A stretch of DNA of 64,000 bases from Dipylidium caninum (taxonomy: Eukaryota; Platyhelminthes; Cestoda; Cyclophyllidea; Dipylidiidae). Below the pieces are notes generated by a model, which saw only the letters and a program-made list of their open reading frames with translations, was not told where the DNA came from and did not search any database. The stretch is taken from the NCBI GenBank assembly GCA_017562135.1, contig QEYB01001046.1, forward strand, positions 1,488,001-1,552,000, in the 5' to 3' direction. Positions 36,611-50,000 of the stretch are shown one piece after another; the first letter of the stretch is position 1; every line of letters starts with the position of its first letter. The position numbers and the translations under genes are program-made.

Positions 36611-38077
36611 ATGGGCAATAGCCCGGGTTTTCCAGACGCTCAGTCTCCATATCCTGGGGTTCGTCGCTTATCTGACAAAGTCACTCCGAAAAATGATAAC
36701 TTCGAACTTCGGTGGCAGCGTTTTGTGGAATCCTTGGATGTCACTGACGAAAAAATGAAACTTATCGACCAGCTACCTTGCCCGCGGAAACTCGAGTTAG
36801 TTTTGAATTACGTAAGGCACGCATTTCCTTTAAACCGTTGATGTTAGGAACTCAACACGGTCAAGTTTTCCCCGTCTCACTGTGTTGAAAGTATTAAGAT
36901 GGCCCGCATATCGCAGATAGCAGTATTCCATATTTTTATTGTTTACAACATTTTAAGGCATCCAAACGGAAACAAGACCATGATGAGTTCCGAAAAATTT
37001 TTACTTCGGCAGAAATATCTTTACGTACAAATAAAATCGAGTAAGCATTCATCCATTTCTTTACTATTAAGATGGGTTTTGGAGTTCCTAGAGAATCACG
37101 GCTTAGATGCCATTGTCTCCTTTATGGGAGATTCCTTAAAATACCTTTCAAGGTGAGAACATTATCACACGTGATTTCTCAGAACGGACACTTTCCGGCG
37201 CACACAATTACATATGGATACGAGTCGGCGCAAAGCTTCCATGCCTTCGGAAGATTTCGCGCCCTCATCCCTTACTCGTCGTGATCTCTCAAGCCCAGCA
37301 AGAGCAAAACACACACGCGGCCCCAATGATAAACCACCTCCAACCCCAAACTTTTCATTGAGTCGGAATAAGTCTGCTTCACCCACTTTAAAAAACCAAA
37401 ATTTACCACTGTCAACTTCTTTAACTCTCGAAACATTGAAAGATTGCCTTCATTTATGCTTGAAGTGTTTTAAAACACTTCTCAACAATCAGGTTATTTA
37501 AATTTTCTGCTTGCAGACTACTTTTTTAAAAAATCTATTGGCACTTCTCTATTCGTTTCAGGATGGTTGCTCGAAAGCATTTGAAAACCCCGAAGTAATA
37601 GAAATAATTACTTTTTGCATTTTACACCCAAATTATGCGTAAGTGATGGTTCAAGATGCCTGTCTATTTTTAAAAGTGAACGTCCCATTTAGTTTCCATT
37701 TCGTCTAGGACAAAGGCTCTTGCACTGGACTTACTCTCGGCAATTTGCCTTATTGGTGGCGGTCATCCTAGGGTACTGAAAGCGTTCGAACACTTCCGTC
37801 GCACGATAGGGGAACATGCCTGTTTCGAGACCGTAATGAGTGATTTTCGAATTCACGAGGATCTGCCAATGGATCAATATAATTTGGAATATTCAGTCGG
37901 TTTTATTGAATTTTATTTATTTGTAATGATGGCATACCTATATCCTGTTTCCACTCTGGTTTCAAGGTTGCTTGTATTCAATTTATCAATATTGTGGTCC
38001 ACTCTCCTGAAAATATCAACCTTCGGGTGTACCTGCAGTACTCTTTTACCCTACTTGGCCTCGATGACTTTTTACGA
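36611..38077 (+). CDS. FMNL: FMNL GBD/FH3-encoding exons 1-8
   Basis: Eight exons separated by introns of only 36, 35, 31, 30, 69, 70 and 71 nt encode about 375 residues of the GTPase-binding and FH3 (armadillo-like) region. Matches to the FMNL family run in order: [59 protein letters not shown], and [20 protein letters not shown]. The variable loop in exon 5 is Ser/Pro/Arg-rich. This is the best-conserved part of the protein. Confidence 0.92.
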
Positions 38078-41000
38078 GTGAGTTTTCATTCATGTGTCCG
38101 ATTTGGAAAATCGCATCGGTGCTTCCATTTCTCATTTGAAATCGCTTGTATTTTCTCTCAAACAAATATATTAGCGTCCCAGTTTTATTATCTGTTTTGG
38201 AATCAATTAAAATGTCAGAAGACTCCATTTGATGAATGATCTAGTATACTACTTACCGTTCAAAGCAAGAGTTTTTCCTACTTCAGGCACTTCAAGCGAG
38301 ACCCGGTGATAAATTGAACCGACACGTTGAAGCTTACGTAAACAATATGGTCAATTGCTCCCTCCTTCTGGACGATGCCGAGGCCAAAGAGGCTGCTGTG
38401 GAGGAAGTTTCTCGTCTAGAGGTTGCTCTGGAGGCCTCTGAGAGTACAGCCAAACAACAAGCAGCCTCATTTAAGGTAAAGTATTTCCGCGTTATTCCTC
38501 CTCACCACTGTACTGTTTTCCGATTTGTTGTAAAACATTCGTTCCTAGTTTTCGCTTCCGACTTCAGTGTTAGTTCGTGATTGGATTTAGGTAAAGTAGT
38601 ATTCTTAATGGATAGGAGTTTATTCTGAATTCGGAGGCTATGAACTCATTAATGCTTTTTATTACCTCCAGCCTTATTCAGTACGGTTGCAAATTTTAAA
38701 GGATCTTAATATCTAACTTAAAATCCTATGTGTTGGTATACCATGGTCGGGGGCTACCCTCCTTTACTGCATGTACATGAAATGACACCTTACGGCTGCC
38801 TCTATGACAGTCCCAGGTTTCCTTTGGCAAGCAGAGACCAATGTGTGTGCAAGCTGCTTTTTCTAACGTGAGCTTACCGTGCTTGGCCTACCTTTAACAA
38901 AATGCCTTTTATGTATCATAAAAAGCTTTTTGAGATGATCAGAATCCTCGATTATGTTTCCCTTCCAATCGGTTTCCCCTCAGACCAAAGCGCTATTCCC
39001 ATCTTGTTCCAGGCATGCAAGTCGAATCATAATCAATATCATAGCATCGCGACAAGTGCTTTTTAATGAAGAACAAGTTTTCCTAATTCATTTCACTAAT
39101 TTTACTGTTTTATTTCATTAGACGTTTATGTTTGCCCATAATCTGGACATCCTTACTTTTGGAAATTTGTTGGTCGTACTGCTCGCACTTTAGTGCGATG
39201 TAGCCTTTGATGCAGGATTACGTCCATTTGTATTTTATTGTTTTTCGCCCACGTGTTTTGTCACGTGTTTGTGCTCTATTCATCAGCTTACAGGTGAAAG
39301 AGGATGGTAGAGACCATTTACTGTCCTAACTCTGTCTCGTTAACCAAAACGTAAGGTCTCGTGTTTGTGGATTAGCTTTGGATTTGCTGTTTTTTTTGAC
39401 GTCTTCTAGTGACTTAAGAACAAGTAAAAGAAACTCTTATCATCGTGCTAAGAGATTAACAAGCAAAGATTCGGAGGCTGTTTATTGGCACTATGAGTGT
39501 TTGTAAAAAATCAGGAGATTATGGGGCGTTTTTTAATTTCATTGTGAATACTAATTGTGTGAGCATAATTAAAAGTATGTTTAAAGTTGGTTAAATCGAG
39601 GGAATTTCAGTTATTACCACTGCTTACCGCGCATCATAGCATTTCTTGTAGCTAGATCAATTGACCGTTTCTCAAATGGGTCGTCCGAGATAACTCAAAT
39701 AGTTGTCACCTTAAGAAAAGCTATCACAGAACTTTGCTGCGACATGTATTCGAATTCATTGAGATTTTTTAGCTATGGATCACTTGTCAGCTGTCTTGGG
39801 CTGTCCAATTTAAATCGTATTTTTTTTGGGTCCTGTTAGCAAAGGGACATAGCTCTGTCGGAGTTGGTCGAATCCCTTCGCGGCAAGATCCGTGATATCA
39901 ACGTGGCAGCAGGGCAACAAGAGGCTGCGAACAAGCGCATTACAGAGCTGGAACAGTCTCTTGCAGCGGCGCACCGTCAGATTCAACGTTTGCAGGACGC
40001 CACCGTTAACTTCGATACCAATGCGTCAGCGGAAGCCACGGCGACCAATAGCCTGGGTCAGACACGCCCACCGCCCAACCCAAGGCAGAAAAAACCCTCT
40101 GTTTGCAATATGACTACATCCACGACTTTGCCTATGGGTTTCGAGTTCGCCGTTGCCGCTTCGGCGAATGAGGAAAGAGTGTCTACTGCAGAGGATGCGA
40201 GGAGTCCGAATGTCTCTCCACGTCCGTCTGGATCACGTCGCAAGTCCATGTCCCTCGAAGTGTTTTCCACAAGGGTTGGCAGTGGGAGTGATACTCTTTC
40301 CACATCTTCCCTCTCCTCCGTTACTGCATCGTCCCGCCAGTCCTCATCTGGGGTCAATTATGACACCTTCTCACGAAAATCGGGCTCCATTGCTGAGAGA
40401 CCCCGTCATGGACTCATTTCGTGCACTCTTATCTCCCAAGGTATACGCTCTCGTCCTCATCAGTTTAACTCACGAATGTCGTGTTGCTACCGGTAAAGGC
40501 ACGTAGCTGTTAATATAGCTTGGTATAGGGAAATTCTGCGACAGGAAAATGCGCATGAAAAATGTTTAAATATTGTGTATAGGCAATCAGGTTCCGTTGT
40601 TACTGCCACAGTAAATAACATGGAGGTGTTTCATAAGAACTGCATTGCTATCTTATCAGCTTGGTTCATCTGTAGCTCATTTCATTGCCGCCTGATAATG
40701 GGCCTTTTCTAGGTAGATGATGATGCCAGAATTGGTTTCTTTAATGATAATAAATTTGCCTAATACTCCAATGGAAATTGTGCTTCTTCACACCGCTCAA
40801 GTGAATATTTAAATCAACTAAAATGATCTATACGAAGTATAGACATTTGCACTTTCTCCTGGGACTTACATTCTGATATCTTAACGAAAATGGGTCGTTC
40901 AATTCTAATTCGTCAGTTATTTGAACGGCTTTTTATTTTCTTACCCTTGAGAAATAGCCTCTAGGTTTCTTCCCATTTAGTGCGGTTTGAGAGTAACTAC

Positions 41001-44000
41001 TTGTGGTGACCATTAAAAGGAATGCTCATACGCTTTTAGCGTTATTCTTTTTTTCTTTTTTTACAAGCTTTTAATCCGTCTTGACCCCACTTAGTTGTCA
41101 TGTACTCTTGGCACTTGATGTGTGATGTTTATCGTATAGCACATATTTAGTTCTTTCCACCCTAAAAGTGTGTGTATTTCTCAATTAAAGGTATAGTTAG
41201 TTTTACCCCGTGAAATATATAATTATCCTTGTCAGTAGAGTAAAAACAGACGTCTCATTTGCTGTCAGGGTTGAGAGGAGCGTCATTGAGACGTGTCCCT
41301 AATTTTTTCATCGCACGAAGTTTGTGTTTGCAATTTTTTGATTTTTGCTGATTTGCTGAGTTATTGGACAGTTTTGTCAATTCTCTTACATATTTTGTTA
41401 TTAACACTGCGTTAATTTGATCTAGGACAAAACTGCATTATTGTAAATTGTCTGCTGTTTAGTCACTTTCGGGTTGTATAGTAGTTGAAGGAGATGAATC
41501 TGGATAAGGGCCAGGGAGTCCGCGTGATAGTTTCATGACAATGATGTCGTACGTAATAAAATTGCTCCCCTAATTACCTGGCCAGCCGTCTTACTGATTC
41601 CATATGGATACTGACTCCAGTAAATCATTATCTTATTCGTCATTTTCCTTTCGCAGTAACAGACATGGCTCTGGCACGCAGGACTTTTGCCAACATCTCG
41701 ACAACCCTCAGTGTGTTGTTATCCCGGCTGGCCAGCACTTCGTGTCCCACCCCCCCTTGTCCCGCCCCCGTTGTCCCATTGCCTCGATGGCACACTTTTT
41801 TCACCGCTGGTGTCGGTGATGCTGCCGCTCCTCCTGCTCCTCGTCTCCGACTCTCCTGTGGTTGGGGTGGCGCCTCGACCATTTCCGTACAGCGGCTCCA
41901 CCAGTTGGCAGCTGTGCTGCCCGATCCCTGGGGCAAATACTTTGCCTGTGCCCATCGCGCCTTCAAACTGTGCGATGGCACCGACAACGTAGAGGAAGGG
42001 ACTGAGGGACAGAGCAGTGAAGGGGGAATTGAGCAAACTGTAGAACCAGGTTTCGAGGCCCAGAGGTAAGACGCTCGCCGGGCTTGCGCCCCAAATCTTT
42101 TTACTTGTTAGGATCGTTGTCATGTTTTTTTTTTAAGAAAGGTTTGATTTATTGTCTTACATTTCCGTTGATATCTTTCACTGTTAACCTTAAAATTTTC
42201 GACCATATTTCCCTTGGTTACTGATTTTTGCTAATTGGTTGTCTCATACATTGCTACTCCCTGGAATTGTGGAGGTTTTGCATCTGTCTGTCTGGTCAAT
42301 CGTCTTCATTATTTAAAGTTCTTAAGACCAGAATTTTTACTTATGTACTCGTGTTGGAATTGATTATCTTAAACTAATATTTCTGAAATCGGGATCGTTT
42401 CTCTCCATCTTCATGTTTTTTACCAAGCAACATTCTTTTTGTAATAGAATAGCCTAAATCATCTCTCTTGATTTCATTACTTCATTTTAATGTGCTGACT
42501 TCATAGTTGTTTCTCGACCGAAATTTGCCGGATCTCATTTTTACTGCCATTGGTGGCAAGGTCTGCGAGTTTTCGTTTTTCGCGTTTCCTATTTGTTATT
42601 TAATTTTGAAGCGTTAGTGATAATAGAAAGGTGTTTTCTGACATTTGCGTTTTCTGCAGATTCCTCCAATTTTTTCCACATTTTGCATTTCCTGTTTTCT
42701 TAAACGTGCTGAGACGTTTCTCCGGCAAGTTTACAAAGTTGGGCTATTTTTCCCGTTGGTATCCATCTATAACCTTGTCCGACGTTTCTGAGTGACCTGA
42801 CCATGACCACAATGTAGCCGTCAAGCTGTGAGTTGATTTAAATACTAATTTCCAACTTGTCGAGCAAAAACACAGCTCAAAGGACTCACTGGGGTTTACG
42901 TGTCTTACGATGTCTCCTTACTCGACGGTTTTTACAATTAGGGCCGTACACATTCCAGGTTCTAAGCTTATCTTATTGAGTATCATCTTCCAAGGCGTAT
43001 GGACACGGACCGATTTTTTCTTTGCGTATCATTTCATTTGTAATCGCTCAATTTGTCTATTTGAGTAGTCAATCGCTTCTCCTTGCCCTGCATATGAGGC
43101 AAGTAAAAGGGAACAAATACAAGACTAAATAGAATCGCTATTTGGCTGTTCCCTTCAGCAAGTCGGATAGCGATTAGGGTATCCTAAGTGTTTTTATTGT
43201 TAACATGAACATGCTGTGCACAATTGTTCTATCCTGTACGCTTAGTTCATCGCTTCCTAAAATTTAAACTTTTTCGATTGCGTAGTTCCAGTTAGACAGG
43301 AGCTATTTCCTTCAACATCGTTCGTTCGTTGGAAGTGGTGATGTTTATCATGTACTAGCAAGGATGGGTACGTGGTCGGTGTGTTCGACAGGAATATAGT
43401 GAACATCCATGGTCCATGGAGTGACTTTTCAAACGTATTTTCATGTAGACAGCATTGGAGAGGCTGTCTTCGAAGCTTATGAACTTTATCATTTATTTTT
43501 ACTAAACTTCTTTTCTTCCTGCGACAAGTCTAGCGTTATGATATGCAACAGGGTCAACACTTTCGGGAACCGCCTTGCAACGTTTTCTTTACGCCCCCAT
43601 TTTTGTACGCCTTTTTAAGCAACGTCTTTTCTCTTTGGTCGGTTATTCGATTTCCTTTTGTCTTCTAATGTTAAAGCCGATTAGCAATTCCCATAAATGT
43701 TCTTTTAAAACATAATAAAATATCATTTGAGTAGGGGAAACAATCTAAAATTTGATTTCATCTTATGATTAGATGCAAACAATTATGCCGACTTTTCAGA
43801 AGCAAAGGGCAACTTATTTGTCTCTTAAATTATATAACTAGTCGTTATGATTATTTCTATCGCGCTTTTGCCTTTTTGTTGTGGATCCATTTTTGTTCGT
43901 GTGTATATAGTCGCCTTCTTTTTTTTTTGGGACATCCGATGTACGGGGCTTATTCGCTTCGTCTTGGTAATATCTCTTGTTGAGTTCGCAAAAGACTGAT

Positions 44001-47000
44001 GCTGCTGTTAATTTCCTTGCTTTATAATCGGCGTGTTTTTGTGTAGAAAGTCAGCAGGTCCTGATCAAACTCATTGAATGGCAAAGTGAAAGGACATGTT
44101 TTGCGCCTAGTGATTCTTCTATTCGTCGCTCCTCCCAGGGCCGTAAGCATAGTATAAGGCCACTTCTGTCCACTTTACGAGCAGACAAGCCAATTGGATA
44201 GGTTATTTTACAGTTACCGCTTTTTCGGTTGTCACTAGCCTGTTGGACGAGTATCGAAGTTCTTTAGATGAGTTTACTGCGAAGATCGTAGTGCTATTGC
44301 TACCATCGCCTGTTGGGACAGACCGCGTTTCGGGTGCTTTTTACTTTCCCCGTCTTCTTGGCGAAGAAATTTTTTGGACGCCCCTTGGGTGTGGGTCTTT
44401 ATGGCAGAGGCGCGCGTTCACGCACGGAGGGATGAGGGATGAGGGATGGGGTAGGCACTAGAGGTGGTGGGCGGTAACGTGTATTAGTCACGTAGGTTGA
44501 CTAATTCCCTTTGCGTACGCCCTTGTATCCTCATTCCGTTTTACTCTGACGCTTTTGGCAGAGGATAAACCAATCGGACGGGCGGTTGCTAGTGTCTTCA
44601 GCCCGAACCCGAGACATCTGGCTGCCATCGATGTTCAAATATTTGTCCCTTTTTGACCACCATATTATACACGACCCGACATTTAGGCTTCATTGTTTAT
44701 TTAATACCTGTTAAATTGTGACGAATCTGCATTAAACAGTGCAATTATTTTTAAACTTTGGATTCAATGTATCAAAAGTAGGGTTTATTGTGGGGAAAAC
44801 GTATGGTCAGCCTTAGGTAAATAACTTTTGGCTAGATGCCTACCTTTAAAAGTTGAATATCTACTTGTCCCTAGCTCTAGCATGTAAGGTTTTCCGTTCG
44901 CTGCGTATACCACCACCAGGTAATATGTCCAATTCTGAATTCTATATTTGCTGATAGATGAGCGAATGTCTTTTCTTCTAACTCTCTCCGATAATTACCC
45001 GATGGTAGGTTTAGAGGTCACCTAGGCTGAACATGACAAATTCTGGTTAAGGTGAGTCCCAACTTCATCGTTAGATTTTTTTAGGTCAGAAGTTAAGCAT
45101 CAAGTTGAACTCTTGCATTTCTGTCTTCTGGATCCGCTTTTGTCATTCCACTGCATCGGTTTAGCAGTCTCCGTCATCGATACTGGACATTCCCTCCGTT
45201 TGCTAGTGTTTTAGTCACATAAGAACACGTTTAATGCTTTTGTCGGTTGCAGGCACTCATTGCTCGAATTTCATGTCCTTGATGGAGTGATAAAGTCAGT
45301 CCTATTCACTATTTATGATTTTTTTCCAAGTTATCACAGCTTGTTTTGACGGCAAATTATTTTCGATCCGTTTCTTTCCTACTAAGTGTCCTCTTCGTAT
45401 TTTGTCAGAATGTTGTCGACTATTCTTACTTTCTATTTTCAAAACCTTGTTTTTTTTACCAACTTTCCTTAGTATTTTTGCTCACTACCGTGAAACTTGA
45501 GAGCAGTGTTACACCTTTTTGTCGTATGACTTCTACTCTTTCGACGTGTACCTTTTAGATACGAGAAAATATTCCTTGAGACCAAGCTGTGCTTAGTTGT
45601 CTCCGCCTTCTTTAATCAGTTTTTGATCTGCTGTGCAAAGTTAAATTGTTCCGCTAAGCCATTCAGCGGTGGCCGTAATATGGTTGGGTTCTTCCGTTTG
45701 TTTCTTTCACCCCTTATAACATAGATAATGACTCCGAATGGGGTGTAATTGGTATTTAATCACTAATTTACCCTTGGTGAGCCCATATTGACCGCACATT
45801 CGCCATTTTGTGAAGACAAAATCTTATTGGTGTCCCTTTAAACTTCCCCTTATGGACAAACGCTTCTGTAATCCTATGAACTACGTAATCTTCCCTCCGA
45901 TTCTAACGACTGTAGTGTTTGTAAGTGGAATAATCTCATTATGAGCTTTTAAGCTTTTTCATCAAAGCCAAAAATAGTAAAAAATAGTTTTTATTTTAAT
46001 CCAGGTGAGAGTGACCTTGATTTATATTTTTCTATTTACTCCCTGTAAGACTTCTCGACCCATATGGTATCAGTGTTTGTTGCTCAGTCAACAATAATCT
46101 TTACTTATTTGACGGCGCGACCTTCCATCACTTGGTCTATTTACATTCCGACACACTTGTTTCGATCATTAACGAGTCGTCTAAAATAATTTCCTTGCTC
46201 CGTGGGACATTACAATTAAACTTGTGGCATTCGGTTTCCAGGCTTCTCCAATGGTTAGTTAGCTCTCGTCTCGTTACTTCCGATGCTATGAAATTGGAAG
46301 CTTCTCCAAGGCCTACCAGTGCGGAGGACGAGGTGGGCCAACGCGAGACCGTCGAGGCAGCAGCGGTGCTACCCCTCGTCACTGCCCTACTTTCCGTCAG
46401 TTTAAACCCCTTCGTGGCCACTCGCCTCCTCTCTCTACTCGAAGCCGTCACTGCCGTCGTTGGCAACAGCAGTAGTAGCAGCAGCAGCAGAAGTGGCAGT
46501 GGGTGGTGGCGCGAGTCTGGCGCACTTTCACGTCTCTTCGACGCGACAGAGGCTTACCTTCAAGTTCGTCTAACGGAACGTGACCTCTCGACCAGCCCTG
46601 TCTACCACCCCGACTCTTCTCCCGACTGGCCCTTGTTGCAGGCGCTTCTGCAAGTCAACCTCCTGCCTTTTGCATTTACCGCCAACTTGCAGCTGCTTAT
46701 TGAGGTAAGGCCGCTTGATCTCTTTGTTCACTTTGTTGTTTGAGTTTTATTTCCACTACTAAACCGCCTATTTAACTGGATAATGTTATTTCCGTTGTTT
46801 CGCCCATGTATCTGACGAAGTTAAGTTGTCTTTGTGAACTGGTTCAAAACTACGAGTGCTGTTTTTGAGATCCCACCTTGTGGGGCGAGAATCATTAAAA
46901 TATATGCCGATAGAATCCGCAAGTCGAGGTGACATGAGAAATAGCATGTCAGTTTGCTGGTGCGCTACGAGTGAAGCGTCTAAACTCGAGTCTAATCACT

Positions 47001-50000
47001 TCGAAAGCAATAATAAGTGTTCTGATGCAGTGAGCTTGAGGCACAAAGGTATGGGCAACGATTAACTGACCGTAGAATCCAATTAGAGGATAACTAATCA
47101 CAAAGTAGAACAACGGTGTTAGACACAAGCAAACTTACCGTCACGATTGGCAATTGTAATGATAATCAAGCCCATATTTAACCTTCTTCAGCCAAATTGA
47201 TCCGGGATCCTCGACTTTGTAGTAGGTTTACACACTAATTCACTTGATTTTATGAAGAATTGCGCTTGTTAACGCGTCGGTGCCAGTGTTTATGAATTCA
47301 AAGACCCGCATTGTCTACAGGTGTGCTTCCCCTCTCCTACCACCCTGACAATTGATGGTGCGCGTCAGCACACACACACACACACATTGACGTCCGTGCG
47401 GATATCGGCATGGGACTAGGTGTCCGGTGGTGTAGGAAGTTTCTCTTGTGCCAAAAGTACTCTTGGTGTTTTTATAGCGCCATCGTCTCCTTTTTGTCGT
47501 GAAACAAATTTGAACTAGGTGGAGCTTATTCTTTAATAATCGGAATACTTTGGTCCTATACGGCAATGGAGGGTGTGTTTGAGTGTTTTCCTCTTTTCAT
47601 TAAATTAAAATGAAGTAAAAAGCCTCCTAGTAATTTAAATAAATTCCCATTTTTGCATTGAATCACAATGTATGTGATTTTGGAGTTCTCCTTACAATGT
47701 AAATTTTTTTTGTAGATTTTATACAAAGTCAAATCATTTGCCCATCATTAAACGTGCCAAATTGAACGAGCGATGTAACGTACAGTTACATCTTGATTTT
47801 TCACTTCTGCCTTTTGTGTCTCGTAAGAACACGCATGACTGAGGTGGAGTGGCAGCCTCCGTCTCCATTTTTCGCCTTATATGTAGTCGGAGTAGCCATC
47901 GCCACACTAATAGCTTTTCCATAAACAGCCACTTTGGATCATGTTGAGGCCGGTAGTGACATGCGCGAAGGTGAAAGTGCACCACAGTGATCTAGAGACC
48001 TCACCTTACCGTGCTACAGCTTGGCGCTGCATGCTACTCAAATCATTCTTTACAAAGCAAACCTCACCAACAATCGTAATCTTCCTATCGCTATTTTGGA
48101 CACTAGGTTTGCACTCAAGTCGATGGCCGCTCACAGATATCAAATGTGATAGGGTGAAAGTGTTTTGCATTTGCTTCCTACCCGTAAAACTCTTATTTTT
48201 TTTTGGGATAATTATAGTAAATTTTCAGGCCTGGTATTGTGCTCCTCCATTTGCGCAGTCCATTTTTACGCCTTCCGCCTTTCCCCTTTTAGCAACTTGC
48301 ACTACTGTCCGCCTGCTGCAACTCAATAGTCGTCAGCAGTAAACTACCGACGGTGCTTCGCATTGCTGAGTCTCTGGCTGCTACATTCTTGGGAAAGCCA
48401 GATTTTCTCACTTTGGGGGTCAATGATCTTTCCTCTGTAAGTCCGTAAAATCCAATTACTTCCGGTTGTGATAGCTTAGAATCCTTCCATTTACCAGCCA
48501 GTCCTTCATAAGAAAATTTGGAGTATTTCGTCACCATTAATAATTTGTTGTTTAAAATCTGTCCTCCCTTTAGGAAACGCGTAGTTAACGTTTAAGGGTG
48601 AAGGTTAACCTGATGAAGGGATAAACTTGCTTTCACATCCACACCGGTTGCATGTTACATCCCACGCATTCCCCCTACTATTGGTCGTGTTATTTCTTTT
48701 CGCTCGTGGTTTTTTCTATTAATACTTCTACTTAATCATATTCACTCCTCGACCAGTATAGAGAATAATCTTAGAAGCGTAATATCATTTTGGCGGATCT
48801 TTGTTCTCCTCAGACCACATCTTAATATTTTTTTATGAATGTATTGTCAAAAAATTAGCACGAATTTCGAATTTTAAATGCGATAAGGCGCATTATTTCA
48901 TGTCACTCCTAATTGAAGAGTGGCTGTCTACGTCGTCGTTCCCATTCTTTAGCTTGCCGATTGGTGTTTATTGATGCGACGCAAGCCGAGTGACGTGGAA
49001 GTTGTCGCTAATAATGCGAGCAGAGACAGTCCCTGTGCGCCTCGATGCGGTTCCGAAAGTGTTTTGGGTGTCTCAGCCACAACCCACCGTCGCAAACCCT
49101 TCATGGAAGCATTATACAAGGCTGTCGAACTTGTTGCCCCTGAGGCGCTCGACTGGACCCACGACATCGTCTATCTTGATGCTGCTTCCAGAAGTGAGTT
49201 GAGCTTTTTACCACTAGATGAAAAGTGTTGACATGTCGTGGAGGCAGTATGGCGAAATAAAGCATGTTGCAGCCGTTACTGGATGAAACGGATCTGTCAG
49301 AACTCGCATTACATTTTGTCCAGATTGTTTGACAACCTTCCTTGGTGGTGTTTCCCTTTTCTGCTGGTTACACATCATTCATTTTTTCCGTAATTAAAGC
49401 GTTATTTGAGATGAAATCACCTAGAAATCTAAGTCTGGGGTAGAACTTTGCTTGGCCTCCAAGTGAATGTCTACAACGTGAATAACTTTCAAAACCCTTG
49501 GCAAAATTACTAAATTTAGCCATCCGTAGTCCGGCAGGTATCGATAAATTGTTTAAAACACTGACGGCCATCATTAACAAGTCTTTCGCACGCTAACTTG
49601 TCTTTTTTGCTCCATTAACGACATCTGGGATAGGTTTATAAGACCGGGAACAAGGTGATAGGTGGTTTTGACTCTTTCTTCCACTCCGAATCTTTTGTGA
49701 TTTGAATCCCTTTCCTTGCTATCCCTTTCGCGTAATACCTGCTCGATACGAACGTAACACTGATGGAGTCATGAAGTAGCGGGGGGTCCATAACGTCGAC
49801 AAGCTGCGTAACAGACGAATGACATCGAATCTAACTCACTGATTCATCCCCCCAGTTGTTGCATTCAGCAATTGAAGTGTCCGAAGGTGTGGTTGCCGTA
49901 ATTAACTGCCGTAGTGGTTACGCGGACTGTTTTGTTCCACGACTGAGCGTTTCGAAGAGGTCAACCGTACCACCAGGTCGCTCTTTCACGGCTCCTCCCC

